Source: JBEKHI01 sp050012355 (GTDB taxonomy: Bacteria; Actinomycetota; Actinomycetes; Streptosporangiales; Streptosporangiaceae). Taken from it: a DNA stretch of 22,463 nt. The stretch is taken from assembly GCA_050012355.1 (NCBI GenBank), contig JBEKHI010000096.1, positions 1-22,463 of the forward strand. Direction: 5' to 3'. The position numbers and the translations under genes are program-made. The notes under the pieces were generated by a model, which saw only the letters and a list, made by a program, of their open reading frames with translations, ran no database searches and was not told the DNA's origin. Below are positions 16,142 through 22,463 of this stretch, piece after piece (the stretch's first letter is position 1; each line of letters begins with the position of its first letter).

Positions 16142-16147
16142 CTCCTC
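16142..16147 (-). promoter_or_regulatory. Ribosome binding site of the first synthase
   Basis: GAGGAG on the minus strand, 6 bases before GTG 16135. It decides the start: the in-frame TTG at 16174 upstream has no comparable site. Confidence 0.75.
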
Positions 16148-16305
16148 GAAACCGAAACGTGAACGTAACTTCAATTGCGCGCCGACATTGCCGGGAAATA
16201 CCGGACAACCGGCAGGTTAAATCCTGGCGACACACGCCGAGAGACCGATGAGTGCAATGCTTCCTTCCTCGCGCTCTCAACCTCTCACCGTCTTCTGGAT
16301 TGCCG

Positions 16306-16335
16306 ATTCTAACCATGCAATAAGGGGCAGCGCAA
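16306..16335 (-). promoter_or_regulatory. Candidate promoter of the synthase operon
   Basis: On the minus strand, TTGCGC (16335-16330) and TAGAAT (16311-16306) are 18 bases apart, a fair sigma-70/HrdB-like pair. Transcription would begin near 16299 and leave a leader of about 160 bases before GTG 16135. This is a pattern match only; the neighbouring AT-rich DNA could hold other promoters. Confidence 0.3.
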
Positions 16336-16807
16336 GCGTCTTCGCAACATTAGAAGCATGTCAGCCACGCCGCCTGCAGCGACACCGAGATGCCTTCCCA
16401 CCTGCACTTTCATGACTCGGCGACTCCGAGGCAGCCCGGAAAACAACTGCCTTATAAACGCGACAAAATGGCAAGTTGAGGGAGCGCCCGCGCGACTGTT
16501 AAATCGACTCAAATATGTGACGCCATACTCATCAGCATCAGCGCAGAAAATGGTTCATCCAATTATCTATGATGATCACCCAGAGTTATTGAGCCTAATA
16601 TATCTTGCCCAGTCGGCCCTACGGCCAGTCGGCCCAGATATTGCACATTCGCTGGCCACGCGACGGACACCCGCCCATCAACCCCACCAAGTAGCCCCAT
16701 AACGCACCGTGACCGTTGCGGCTGGACCTGTTGGCTATCCCGGCGTTCAGGGGATGCACTCTCGCCCCGAAAATTACGCCACGTGGCTTGTGTTGATTTG
16801 CACTAGT

Positions 16808-16824
16808 TTGGCCGCATAGGCCAA
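16808..16824. repeat. Small inverted repeat TTGGCC-GCATA-GGCCAA
   Basis: A perfect 6-bp inverted repeat with a five-base loop in the non-coding interval, 52 bases from the twin palindromes. It could be a protein-binding site. No run of T follows on either strand, so it is an unlikely terminator. Confidence 0.4.
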
Positions 16825-16875
16825 TTGATTACCGTCGGCTACCCTACTGACGAGTAAACAAGAGAAGCCCGCATC

Positions 16876-16910
16876 GGAATAACATTCTCTTTTTACGAGA
16901 ATGTCATTCT
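16876..16910. promoter_or_regulatory. Twin 13-bp operator-like palindromes (TetR-type appearance)
   Basis: GGAATAACATTCT at 16876-16888 and AGAATGTCATTCT at 16898-16910 share the pattern RGAATNNCATTCT and are 22 bases apart centre to centre, about two helical turns. The second is a perfect odd palindrome. The whole also forms a larger inverted repeat (ACATTCTC, 7-base loop, GAGAATGT, extended by GAAT/ATTC). This form is common for dimeric repressors of the TetR class. No regulator gene is in the window, so the ligand and the controlled gene are unknown; the synthase operon 740 bases away is the nearest candidate. Confidence 0.5.
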
Positions 16911-17186
16911 ACCTACGGGCGCGGGGGGCAGCACGACACCGAGGGGCCGACGGCCCTCATGACCACAGCGAGGCACCATCGATGAGCACGCAGAAGGCCA
17001 CCGCCTGGCGACCACAGGCGCGCGAAGGGTTCGCAAATCAGGCATCCATCCCATCTCGCTCCGCCGCCACGCCCGGCGATTATGGTCAGTGCTGCATTAT
17101 CCGCACTCTTGCCTGGTTGGTGTCGCACTAACCACAATCACTCGAACCTACAGACGACGGTGCAGGCGAACTCAACCGGGCGATAA

Positions 17187-17203
17187 CCCACCAAACCGGT
17201 GGG
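17187..17203 (-). terminator. Weak hairpin downstream of the SNF2-SWIM gene pair
   Basis: CCCACC and GGTGGG pair around a five-base loop, 29 bases past the SWIM gene's stop. On the minus strand it is followed by TTATC rather than a real T-run, so it would be a weak terminator at best. Confidence 0.3.
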
Positions 17204-17231
17204 CGGCCTTGGTACCCACCTTCACCTGGCA

Positions 17232-18458
17232 TCAGCCAGCTCCCCCCGGAAGGCCACCCGTACGACGGGGGGCAGCGAGTCCCACCGCCTCGATGGCTCG
17301 TGCTGGGTCGGTCTGTGGCAGCCCGGCGGGCTCCCAGTCCTCGCCGGAGCGCAGGTAGGGATACCACAGCAGATCACGTCCGAGACGTACCTGGACTCGG
17401 CCGGCGGTCACCTTATTCGCCTCGACGTAGGCCGGTTCCCCGGTTGCGCCGCGGAGCGCGGCCACCGATTCTTTGAGCAGATCGACGTCGTCACCGGGGT
17501 TCCAGTCTGTGATGAGGAGCTCGAGCCCGGTCTGGCCGCCGTACCGCCACGCCAGCGCCGTACGGGCCAGCACCCGGCCGTCGACTCCGCTTCGCTGGAC
17601 GATCCGGCCGAACGCCGACGTGCCGAAGGCGAGGTCGGCCCGCCGGGCGAGGTCAGCGTCCTCGTCAAGGCCCAGGCCGGCGTCGGGACTCGCGCCGGTC
17701 ACGAGTTCCCACGCGCGCCTGGCCGCATCGGCAGCCAGGCCGACCAGGTCCTCGCGCAGGCCCGGGAACGGCGCGGGCGGGTCCACCGGGATGGCCGACG
17801 GGTGGCCAGCGTGCGCGGGCGGCAACGGGGGCGTGGGGATGGGGCCTCGTCGTGGCCGGGCGGCGAACACTTGACGCGCATCGACACCCGCGTCGTGCTC
17901 GGTTTCTGCCGGTTCCGCTACCGCGGCCCGCTCTCCCGTGCGGCGCCGGGACCGGAGCCCCGCCAGGACCTCGTCACGGCTCCGGCCGCGCAGCAAAAGC
18001 AGCACGAAGGGGTCCGCGTCGAGCGCGTCGGCGACCAGGAAGCAGGCGGCCGCTGAGTGCTTGCATGGCTCGGCGTCGTCGGGACAGTTGCACCGCGGCC
18101 CGACCTCCCCGATGCCAGGAACCAAGTCGAGTCCCGCGCTCGCCACGTCCTCAGCGATCTCGGGCGGCAGTTCGCCATCCAGCAGCGCCGCCGCGCGGCC
18201 GACATGTGCGGAGATCACGTCAAGGACCCGGTCCCACTCCTCGTCGGTGAAGGGCCTGACCCGGATGCGGATGTCGTACGGCACGGCCATGCGACCCTGC
18301 GCCCTGGCCCGCACCTCGCCTGGCATTAGCGCCAGCTCACCGACCTGGCCGCTGGCCGCGTACTCGCGGCCCCGCGGCAACCGGTTCGGGTCAAGTCGGG
18401 ATCGCTGCTCGAAGGTGGTGATCCACGCGGACGCCCACCAGCTCCGCTCCGCGGTCAC
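17232..18458 (-). CDS. SWIM zinc-finger domain protein
   Basis: 408 residues from GTG 18458, which overlaps the helicase stop as GTGA. The SWIM signature CxC-x6-CxH is exact: Cys123, Cys125, Cys132 and His134 in RCNCPDDAEPCKH. SWIM domains bind one zinc and are thought to contact DNA or proteins. The N-terminal part (MTAERSWWASAWITTFEQ, RLPRGREYAASGQV) is typical of bacterial SWIM proteins encoded next to SNF2 helicases. The middle (about residues 165-235) is charged and proline-rich and probably disordered; the C-terminal third has no motif I can name. The shared operon with the helicase suggests that the two act together on DNA or nucleoprotein. It appears to be a housekeeping or genome-maintenance unit, unrelated to the lipid operon. 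Confidence 0.9.
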   Translation of the reverse strand: MTAERSWWASAWITTFEQRSRLDPNRLPRGREYAASGQVGELALMPGEVRARAQGRMAVPYDIRIRVRPFTDEEWDRVLDVISAHVGRAAALLDGELPPEIAEDVASAGLDLVPGIGEVGPRCNCPDDAEPCKHSAAACFLVADALDADPFVLLLLRGRSRDEVLAGLRSRRRTGERAAVAEPAETEHDAGVDARQVFAARPRRGPIPTPPLPPAHAGHPSAIPVDPPAPFPGLREDLVGLAADAARRAWELVTGASPDAGLGLDEDADLARRADLAFGTSAFGRIVQRSGVDGRVLARTALAWRYGGQTGLELLITDWNPGDDVDLLKESVAALRGATGEPAYVEANKVTAGRVQVRLGRDLLWYPYLRSGEDWEPAGLPQTDPARAIEAVGLAAPRRTGGLPGGAG

Positions 18459-21244
18459 GAGTCACCCCGCAGCGACACCAGCTCGGCCAGCTCATCGTTG
18501 GACAGCTCGGTGATCCAGCCCTCGCCGGAACCGACAACCGCCTCGGCCAGGTCACGCTTCTTCTCCAGCAACTCCGCGATGCGATCCTCCAGCGTGCCCT
18601 CGGCGATGAGCCGGTGTACCTGAACCGGCTTGTCCTGACCGATCCGGTAGGCACGGTCGGTGGCCTGGTCCTCCACCGCGGGGTTCCACCAGCGGTCATA
18701 GTGCAGCACATGGGTCGCGCGGGTCAGCGTCAGGCCGGTGCCGCCGGCCTTCAGCGACAGCAGAAACACTGGTATCTTGCCCGCCTGGAACTCCTGCACC
18801 ATCTCGTCACGACGGCGCACCGGCGTGCCCCCGTGCAGGAACAGCGAATCGATCCCGCGCTTGTCGAGATGCTCCTGCAGGATCGCGGCGAGCTGCGTGA
18901 ACTGGGTGAACACGAGCATCGACTCGCCGGAATCGAGGATGATGTCAAGCAGCTCATCGAACGCGGCAAGCTTCCCCGACCTCCCCGTGTAGGGCCCGCC
19001 CGCCTGCTTCAGGTACTGCGCGGGATGGTTGCAGATCTGCTTGAGCGCGGTGAGTAGCTTGAATACCAGTCCGGCCCGCTCGATTCCCTCCGCCTCCGCG
19101 ATCGCCGCCATCGTCTCCCGCACCACCGCCTCGTACAGGGTGACCTGTTCGGCCGTCAGCGGCACGATACGGTCCGTCTCGGTCTTCGGCGGAAGCTCCG
19201 GCGCGATGCCCGGATCGGTCTTCTTTCGTCGCAGCAGGAACGGACGGATGAGCCTGGAGAAGCGCCCCGTCGTCTCGGGATCACGGTAGCGTTCGATCGG
19301 CACCGCGATGCCCCGGGTGAATCCCTCAAGGTGACCGAGCAGACCCGGCGTGGTCCAGTCCAGGATCGCCCACAGGTCGGACAGCCGGTTCTCCACGGGC
19401 GTACCAGTCAGCGCCACCCGCGCGGCGGCCGGCAGTTCGCGCAGCGCCCGCGCACCGCGCGATTCCGGATTCTTCACGGCCTGTGCCTCGTCCGCGACGA
19501 TCAGGCCCCAGCGGATCTCGGCGAGCCGAGTGGTGTCGCGGAGCAGGATGCCGTAGGTCACCAGGACGATCTCGTCGGACGCGACACCGCTAAGGTGCCG
19601 TTCGCCGCCGTGAAAGCGACGGACGGGCACGCCGGGTGCGAACTTGCGGATCTCGCGTTCCCAGGTGCCCAGCAGTGACGCCGGGCAGACAACCAGGGTG
19701 GGTCCCTCGCCCGCCATCCGGCGGTGCAGATGCAGCGCGATGATCTGGATCGTCTTGCCTAGACCCATGTCATCGGCCAGGCACCCGCCGAATCCCGCCG
19801 CGCACATGCCCGCCAGCCAGGCGACGCCGCGCCGCTGGTAGGGACGGAGCGTCGCGGCGAGGCCGGGGATCGGATCGAGTACCTCGGGTTCGGCACCAAG
19901 GGAGGCGACCCCCTCAGCCAGTTCGGCGAGCGCTCCCTCGGCGGCGACTTCGACCCGTTCCCCGTCGATCTCGGCGGAGCCGGCTAGGACCGCGCCGAGT
20001 GCCTCGATCGTGGACATGCGCGTCCGCGGCGGACGGCGGAGTCGCTGCAGCAGGAGCGGATTCAGCGTTACCCAGCGATCCCGGATCCGCACCAGCGGCC
20101 GTTTCGCCTCTGCCAGCTCCGCGATCTCCGTCTCGTCGAGCTCCTCACCACCGAGGGTGAGCCGCCAGCGGAAGCTCAGCAGCGTCTCAAGGTCCAGGCC
20201 GGCGTCCGTCACCTGACCGGGCGCCTGCGTCGGAACGGCCATCATCTTGAGGTCGTCATCGAGCAGGGCGCTCGGCCACAGCACTTCGACGCCGACCCCG
20301 GCCAGTTCTTCCGCGGCCGAACCAAGCAGGTCAGCGACCGCGTCATCGTCGATCTCGAATCCGGACGGCCGTGCCTGGCCAAGGACCTCACCAAGCGGCG
20401 GCCAGACCGCTGCGCCCCGGCGGAGCGCGAGCAGCAGATCAGTCTCGGCCCGCACCCCAAACCGTGCCAGCACGCTCTCCGGCTGGTCCCACAGTGTCGC
20501 GGCGTCGACGATCAGGCTGGGATCCATGCTGCTGCGCAACTGCAGCACCACGCGGAACTCCGGTTCCGCGGCCTCCGCAACGTCATCGGCTTCCGCGGAC
20601 CGGCGCCAAGCCTCGACGCGGAGTCCGAGCCGCGCGCCGGCCGACATCCCGTCCGCGCTGTCCGCCAGCCACCCGGACAGCTCGGTGACCCGTACCGGCT
20701 CGGGCGCGGCGAAGGCGGGCGACCCGGTGACGCGCGGAGCGGCGGATGTCCGCACCATCACGTCAGCGATCGCATCCCACAGGTCGCGGATAAGCGACTC
20801 GGGCGACCGCAACCGCATCGGCCGGCTACCGGGGATGCCCAGCGCATGAGCCTCTGGCGGAAACGCGGCGGCTAGCTCGCGCAGCCACGCCTCGTCATCG
20901 GGGTTAAGCGGCCCGGCCCGCCAGGCATCAACACCATCCGCGGTGACCGCGGGCAGAATCCGGCCGCGCGCGATCAGCCCGGCCCCCGCGGTCGCGGCCG
21001 ACGCCCACACACCGAGACTGCGCGGCACACGGCTGCCGTTCGGGTCGATGGACAGCAGGCTCGGCAGGACCGCCTCAACCGGCAGCACATGCGCGGAGAC
21101 CATCCTCTTCCGCACGCCGTAGTGGCCGCCTTCGAAGACAAGCTCAACCTGGTTAGGGCCGCCGCCCGCACGCCAGAACGCAAAAGATCCACGCCGGGGA
21201 ACGGCGTCGGGAAGGAAGGTCGCTTCAGCCGAACTAATCAGCAC
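18455..21244 (-). CDS. SNF2-family DEAD/DEAH-box helicase
   Basis: 929 residues from GTG 21244; no clear ribosome binding site precedes it, so leaderless translation is possible. The C-terminal half is a complete SNF2 ATPase: motif I DDMGLGKT with Lys497, motif II ADEAQ (Asp585), motif III LTGTPVENRLSDLW, LRRKKTD, motif IV VFTQFTQL, motif V SLKAGGTGLTLTRA, and motif VI DQATDRAYRIGQ. The N-terminal 460 residues match the long accessory region of bacterial SNF2 proteins and contain the conserved LSFRWRLTLGGEEL block. These enzymes use ATP to move along double-stranded DNA and remodel bound proteins. The gene overlaps the SWIM gene, its usual partner, by 4 bases. All ATPase motifs look intact. 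Confidence 0.95.
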   Translation of the reverse strand: MLISSAEATFLPDAVPRRGSFAFWRAGGGPNQVELVFEGGHYGVRKRMVSAHVLPVEAVLPSLLSIDPNGSRVPRSLGVWASAATAGAGLIARGRILPAVTADGVDAWRAGPLNPDDEAWLRELAAAFPPEAHALGIPGSRPMRLRSPESLIRDLWDAIADVMVRTSAAPRVTGSPAFAAPEPVRVTELSGWLADSADGMSAGARLGLRVEAWRRSAEADDVAEAAEPEFRVVLQLRSSMDPSLIVDAATLWDQPESVLARFGVRAETDLLLALRRGAAVWPPLGEVLGQARPSGFEIDDDAVADLLGSAAEELAGVGVEVLWPSALLDDDLKMMAVPTQAPGQVTDAGLDLETLLSFRWRLTLGGEELDETEIAELAEAKRPLVRIRDRWVTLNPLLLQRLRRPPRTRMSTIEALGAVLAGSAEIDGERVEVAAEGALAELAEGVASLGAEPEVLDPIPGLAATLRPYQRRGVAWLAGMCAAGFGGCLADDMGLGKTIQIIALHLHRRMAGEGPTLVVCPASLLGTWEREIRKFAPGVPVRRFHGGERHLSGVASDEIVLVTYGILLRDTTRLAEIRWGLIVADEAQAVKNPESRGARALRELPAAARVALTGTPVENRLSDLWAILDWTTPGLLGHLEGFTRGIAVPIERYRDPETTGRFSRLIRPFLLRRKKTDPGIAPELPPKTETDRIVPLTAEQVTLYEAVVRETMAAIAEAEGIERAGLVFKLLTALKQICNHPAQYLKQAGGPYTGRSGKLAAFDELLDIILDSGESMLVFTQFTQLAAILQEHLDKRGIDSLFLHGGTPVRRRDEMVQEFQAGKIPVFLLSLKAGGTGLTLTRATHVLHYDRWWNPAVEDQATDRAYRIGQDKPVQVHRLIAEGTLEDRIAELLEKKRDLAEAVVGSGEGWITELSNDELAELVSLRGDS

Positions 21245-21670
21245 CTAGGCGACGATAACGCATACCGCCGTCCCCCCGCCTCCGGATTGCCGAGAGCCTA
21301 CCGCCGGTCCTGGATACGGGCTTGCGTCCGACGCCGACAAGGGCGTAGACATCGCCGCGGGTTGGGCATGCCACCGTTGATGGGCGGTGTGGCACTGCCT
21401 ATCAAAGAGTGGGGGCGGGGCCGCACCAACCAGAAACGGCATCCTCGGGATAGTCGGGGAGCTTGATGGCGATCGCGCTGCTCACGCTCGCTCAGCGAGT
21501 CACTAGCGAGTAGGGCCACGTGGTCGTGACGACCTGGCCGCGGAACGGGTCGTTGAAGAAGGCGGTGGTGAAGGTGGCCGCTATAGGGCCGTGACGATGT
21601 GGCCACGAAGCAAAAACCTTAAACCCATATGACCAAAACGGCGGTGGGTAACTGATGATGGAATAGCTTC
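21245..21670. other. Intergenic region between divergent helicase and DUF885 genes, with a possible gene remnant
   Basis: About 425 bp must hold the promoters of both flanking genes, but I see no convincing -35/-10 pair. A small palindrome, CTCGCT-C-AGCGAG, lies near 21473-21485. On the minus strand, about 21483-21575 reads as protein with nearly every codon ending in G or C (GPIAATFTTAFFNDPFRG, ending VVTTTWPYSLVTR and TGA), yet no start codon precedes it in frame. It could be the tail of a decayed gene. Confidence 0.4.
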
Positions 21671-22463
21671 ATGACTTCCGCACGCGACCTAGCCGACCAG
21701 TTTCACCGCCGCTGGCTTGAGGAACACCCGTTTGCCGCCACGAGCTACGGCATCCCTGGATATGACGATCTTGTCCCCGACGAGAGCGAGGACGGCGAGC
21801 GATCCTGGCGGGCTGAGTCCGCGCAGATCCTCGCCGAAGCCAGCGCGCTCGCGGGAGAGCAGCTCACGCCGGCGGACACGGTGACGCTGGACTGCGTTCA
21901 GGAGGCGGCCCGCCAGGAGATCGACGCCATTGACATGGCGCAGACGGAGTACACGGTCACCGCCATGCAATACAGCGGTCCGGCGAGCTTCTTGTCGATC
22001 GCGGCGCGGACGGTGCTGGTCGACGCCGCGGCGGCGGATGCCTACCTGGCGCGGCTGCGGCGCAGCGGCACCTGGATCGACCAGATCCGCGAGCGGCTGC
22101 GTGCCGGAGCGCGCAAGGGCCGGCTGCCGGTCGCCCCGCTGGCCGAGCAGGCCATCATTTGGGCTGAGGGGCTCCTCGCGTCACCCGGAACCAGCCCGGT
22201 CCTTTCTCCCCGGCCACCGCAGGGCTGGCCGGGAGCTGGGGCATGGGAATCCGAGCGCCGGGCGATCGCCGAGACGGTGGTGCACCCGGCGCTCGCGCGG
22301 TGGGTCGAGACGATCAGGGAACTCCTCCCCCAGGCGCGGTCGTCCGAGCAGGCCGGGCTGATCCATCTGCCGGGCGGCGAGGAGGATTACGCACGGGCGA
22401 TCCGGATCTCCACGACCCTGTCGTTGTCACCGCAGGAGCTGCGCCAGACCGGGTTGAGGCAGC
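21671..22463 (+). CDS. DUF885 family protein, N-terminal part
   Basis: Open from ATG 21671 to the window edge, 264 complete codons with no stop, so the C-terminal half is missing. The start MTSARDLADQFHRRWLEEHP, the following FAATSYGIPGYDDLVPDES, and the late GGEEDYARAIRISTTLSLSP with QELRQTGL fit DUF885 proteins. These are about 550-600 residues and resemble zinc metallopeptidases of the M3/M32 type. The metal-binding HExxH motif would lie beyond the window, so catalysis cannot be judged. No signal peptide is seen, which suggests a cytosolic protein. It is divergent from the helicase gene and probably unrelated to the lipid operon. The upstream sequence offers only a weak ribosome binding site (GATGGA). 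Confidence 0.75.
   Translation, partial: MTSARDLADQFHRRWLEEHPFAATSYGIPGYDDLVPDESEDGERSWRAESAQILAEASALAGEQLTPADTVTLDCVQEAARQEIDAIDMAQTEYTVTAMQYSGPASFLSIAARTVLVDAAAADAYLARLRRSGTWIDQIRERLRAGARKGRLPVAPLAEQAIIWAEGLLASPGTSPVLSPRPPQGWPGAGAWESERRAIAETVVHPALARWVETIRELLPQARSSEQAGLIHLPGGEEDYARAIRISTTLSLSPQELRQTGLRQ

Larger units (their letters stand above)
16136..17231. other. Regulatory intergenic region upstream of the synthase operon
   Basis: This is a roughly 1.1 kb interval between the SWIM gene's stop and the synthase start. About 16440-16620 and 16790-16910 are clearly richer in A and T than the rest of the window. It holds the ribosome binding site and candidate promoter for the operon, a TTGGCC/GGCCAA hairpin at 16808-16824, twin operator-like palindromes at 16876-16910 and a possible terminator at 17187-17203. 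Short open frames exist on both strands, but none has both a convincing start and consistent codon use, so I call no gene here. Confidence 0.6.

Noticed and set aside
16136..16174. TTG at 16174 as start of the first synthase
   Set aside because: No ribosome binding site precedes it, while GTG 16135 has GAGGAG at a 6-base distance.
16309..16702. Short open frames on both strands in the AT-rich interval
   Set aside because: They overlap each other, have no ribosome binding site or codon bias and probably cover promoter DNA.
16982..17131. Small + strand frame encoding about 49 residues (MSTQKATAWRPQAREGFANQ...)
   Set aside because: It has a weak GAGG upstream and mixed codon use, no recognisable family and no partner gene, so there is not enough to call it a gene.

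Overview
The window looks like chromosomal DNA of a high-GC actinomycete. Nearly all codons end in G or C, GTG starts are frequent, and an SNF2 helicase paired with a SWIM zinc-finger protein is a familiar actinobacterial arrangement. No rRNA, tRNA, transposase or CRISPR array was seen.

Layout. (1) 1-594, + strand: the C-terminal part of a luciferase-like flavin monooxygenase, cut by the window edge. (2) 542-16135, - strand: a tightly packed seven-gene operon. In transcription order it holds a giant synthase (two FMN-oxidoreductase domains, then KS-AT-ACP-KR), a second synthase (KS-AT-DH plus half a phosphopantetheinyl transferase), a free ACP, an alpha/beta hydrolase, a UGT/MGT-type glycosyltransferase, a membrane-anchored zinc-ribbon methyltransferase and a galactokinase-like GHMP protein. 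Four of the six junctions are 4-base GTGA/ATGA overlaps, so the genes are probably translated in a coupled way. (3) 16136-17231: a partly AT-rich regulatory interval with twin operator-like palindromes and a candidate operon promoter. (4) 17232-21244, - strand: SWIM protein and SNF2 helicase genes. (5) 21245-21670: intergenic, with a possible gene remnant. (6) 21671-end, + strand: the N-terminal part of a DUF885 protein.

The operon encodes an iterative fatty acid/polyketide synthase of the PUFA-synthase, heterocyst-glycolipid (HglE) and enediyne-PKS superfamily. The ACP signature DSIKR, the nitronate-monooxygenase-type enoyl reductase (the PfaD family), the double-hotdog DH and the fused PPTase fold point to this group. 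Together with the glycosyltransferase, methyltransferase and sugar-kinase-like protein, the most economical inference is an unknown glycosylated, probably partly reduced or unsaturated lipid. I cannot name a product.

The most unusual non-genic signal is a family of four 56-bp elements, each built as 25 bp + 6 bp + 25 bp. Each 25-bp arm is a quasi-palindrome around TCGATGNNNCATCG. All four lie in frame in interdomain linkers of the two synthases and are translated. Other notable points are a truncated PPTase fold, a first flavin domain that has lost its catalytic-type His, a 14-bp tandem duplication that resets the second synthase's stop codon, and a strong G-quadruplex-type tract beside one palindromic element.
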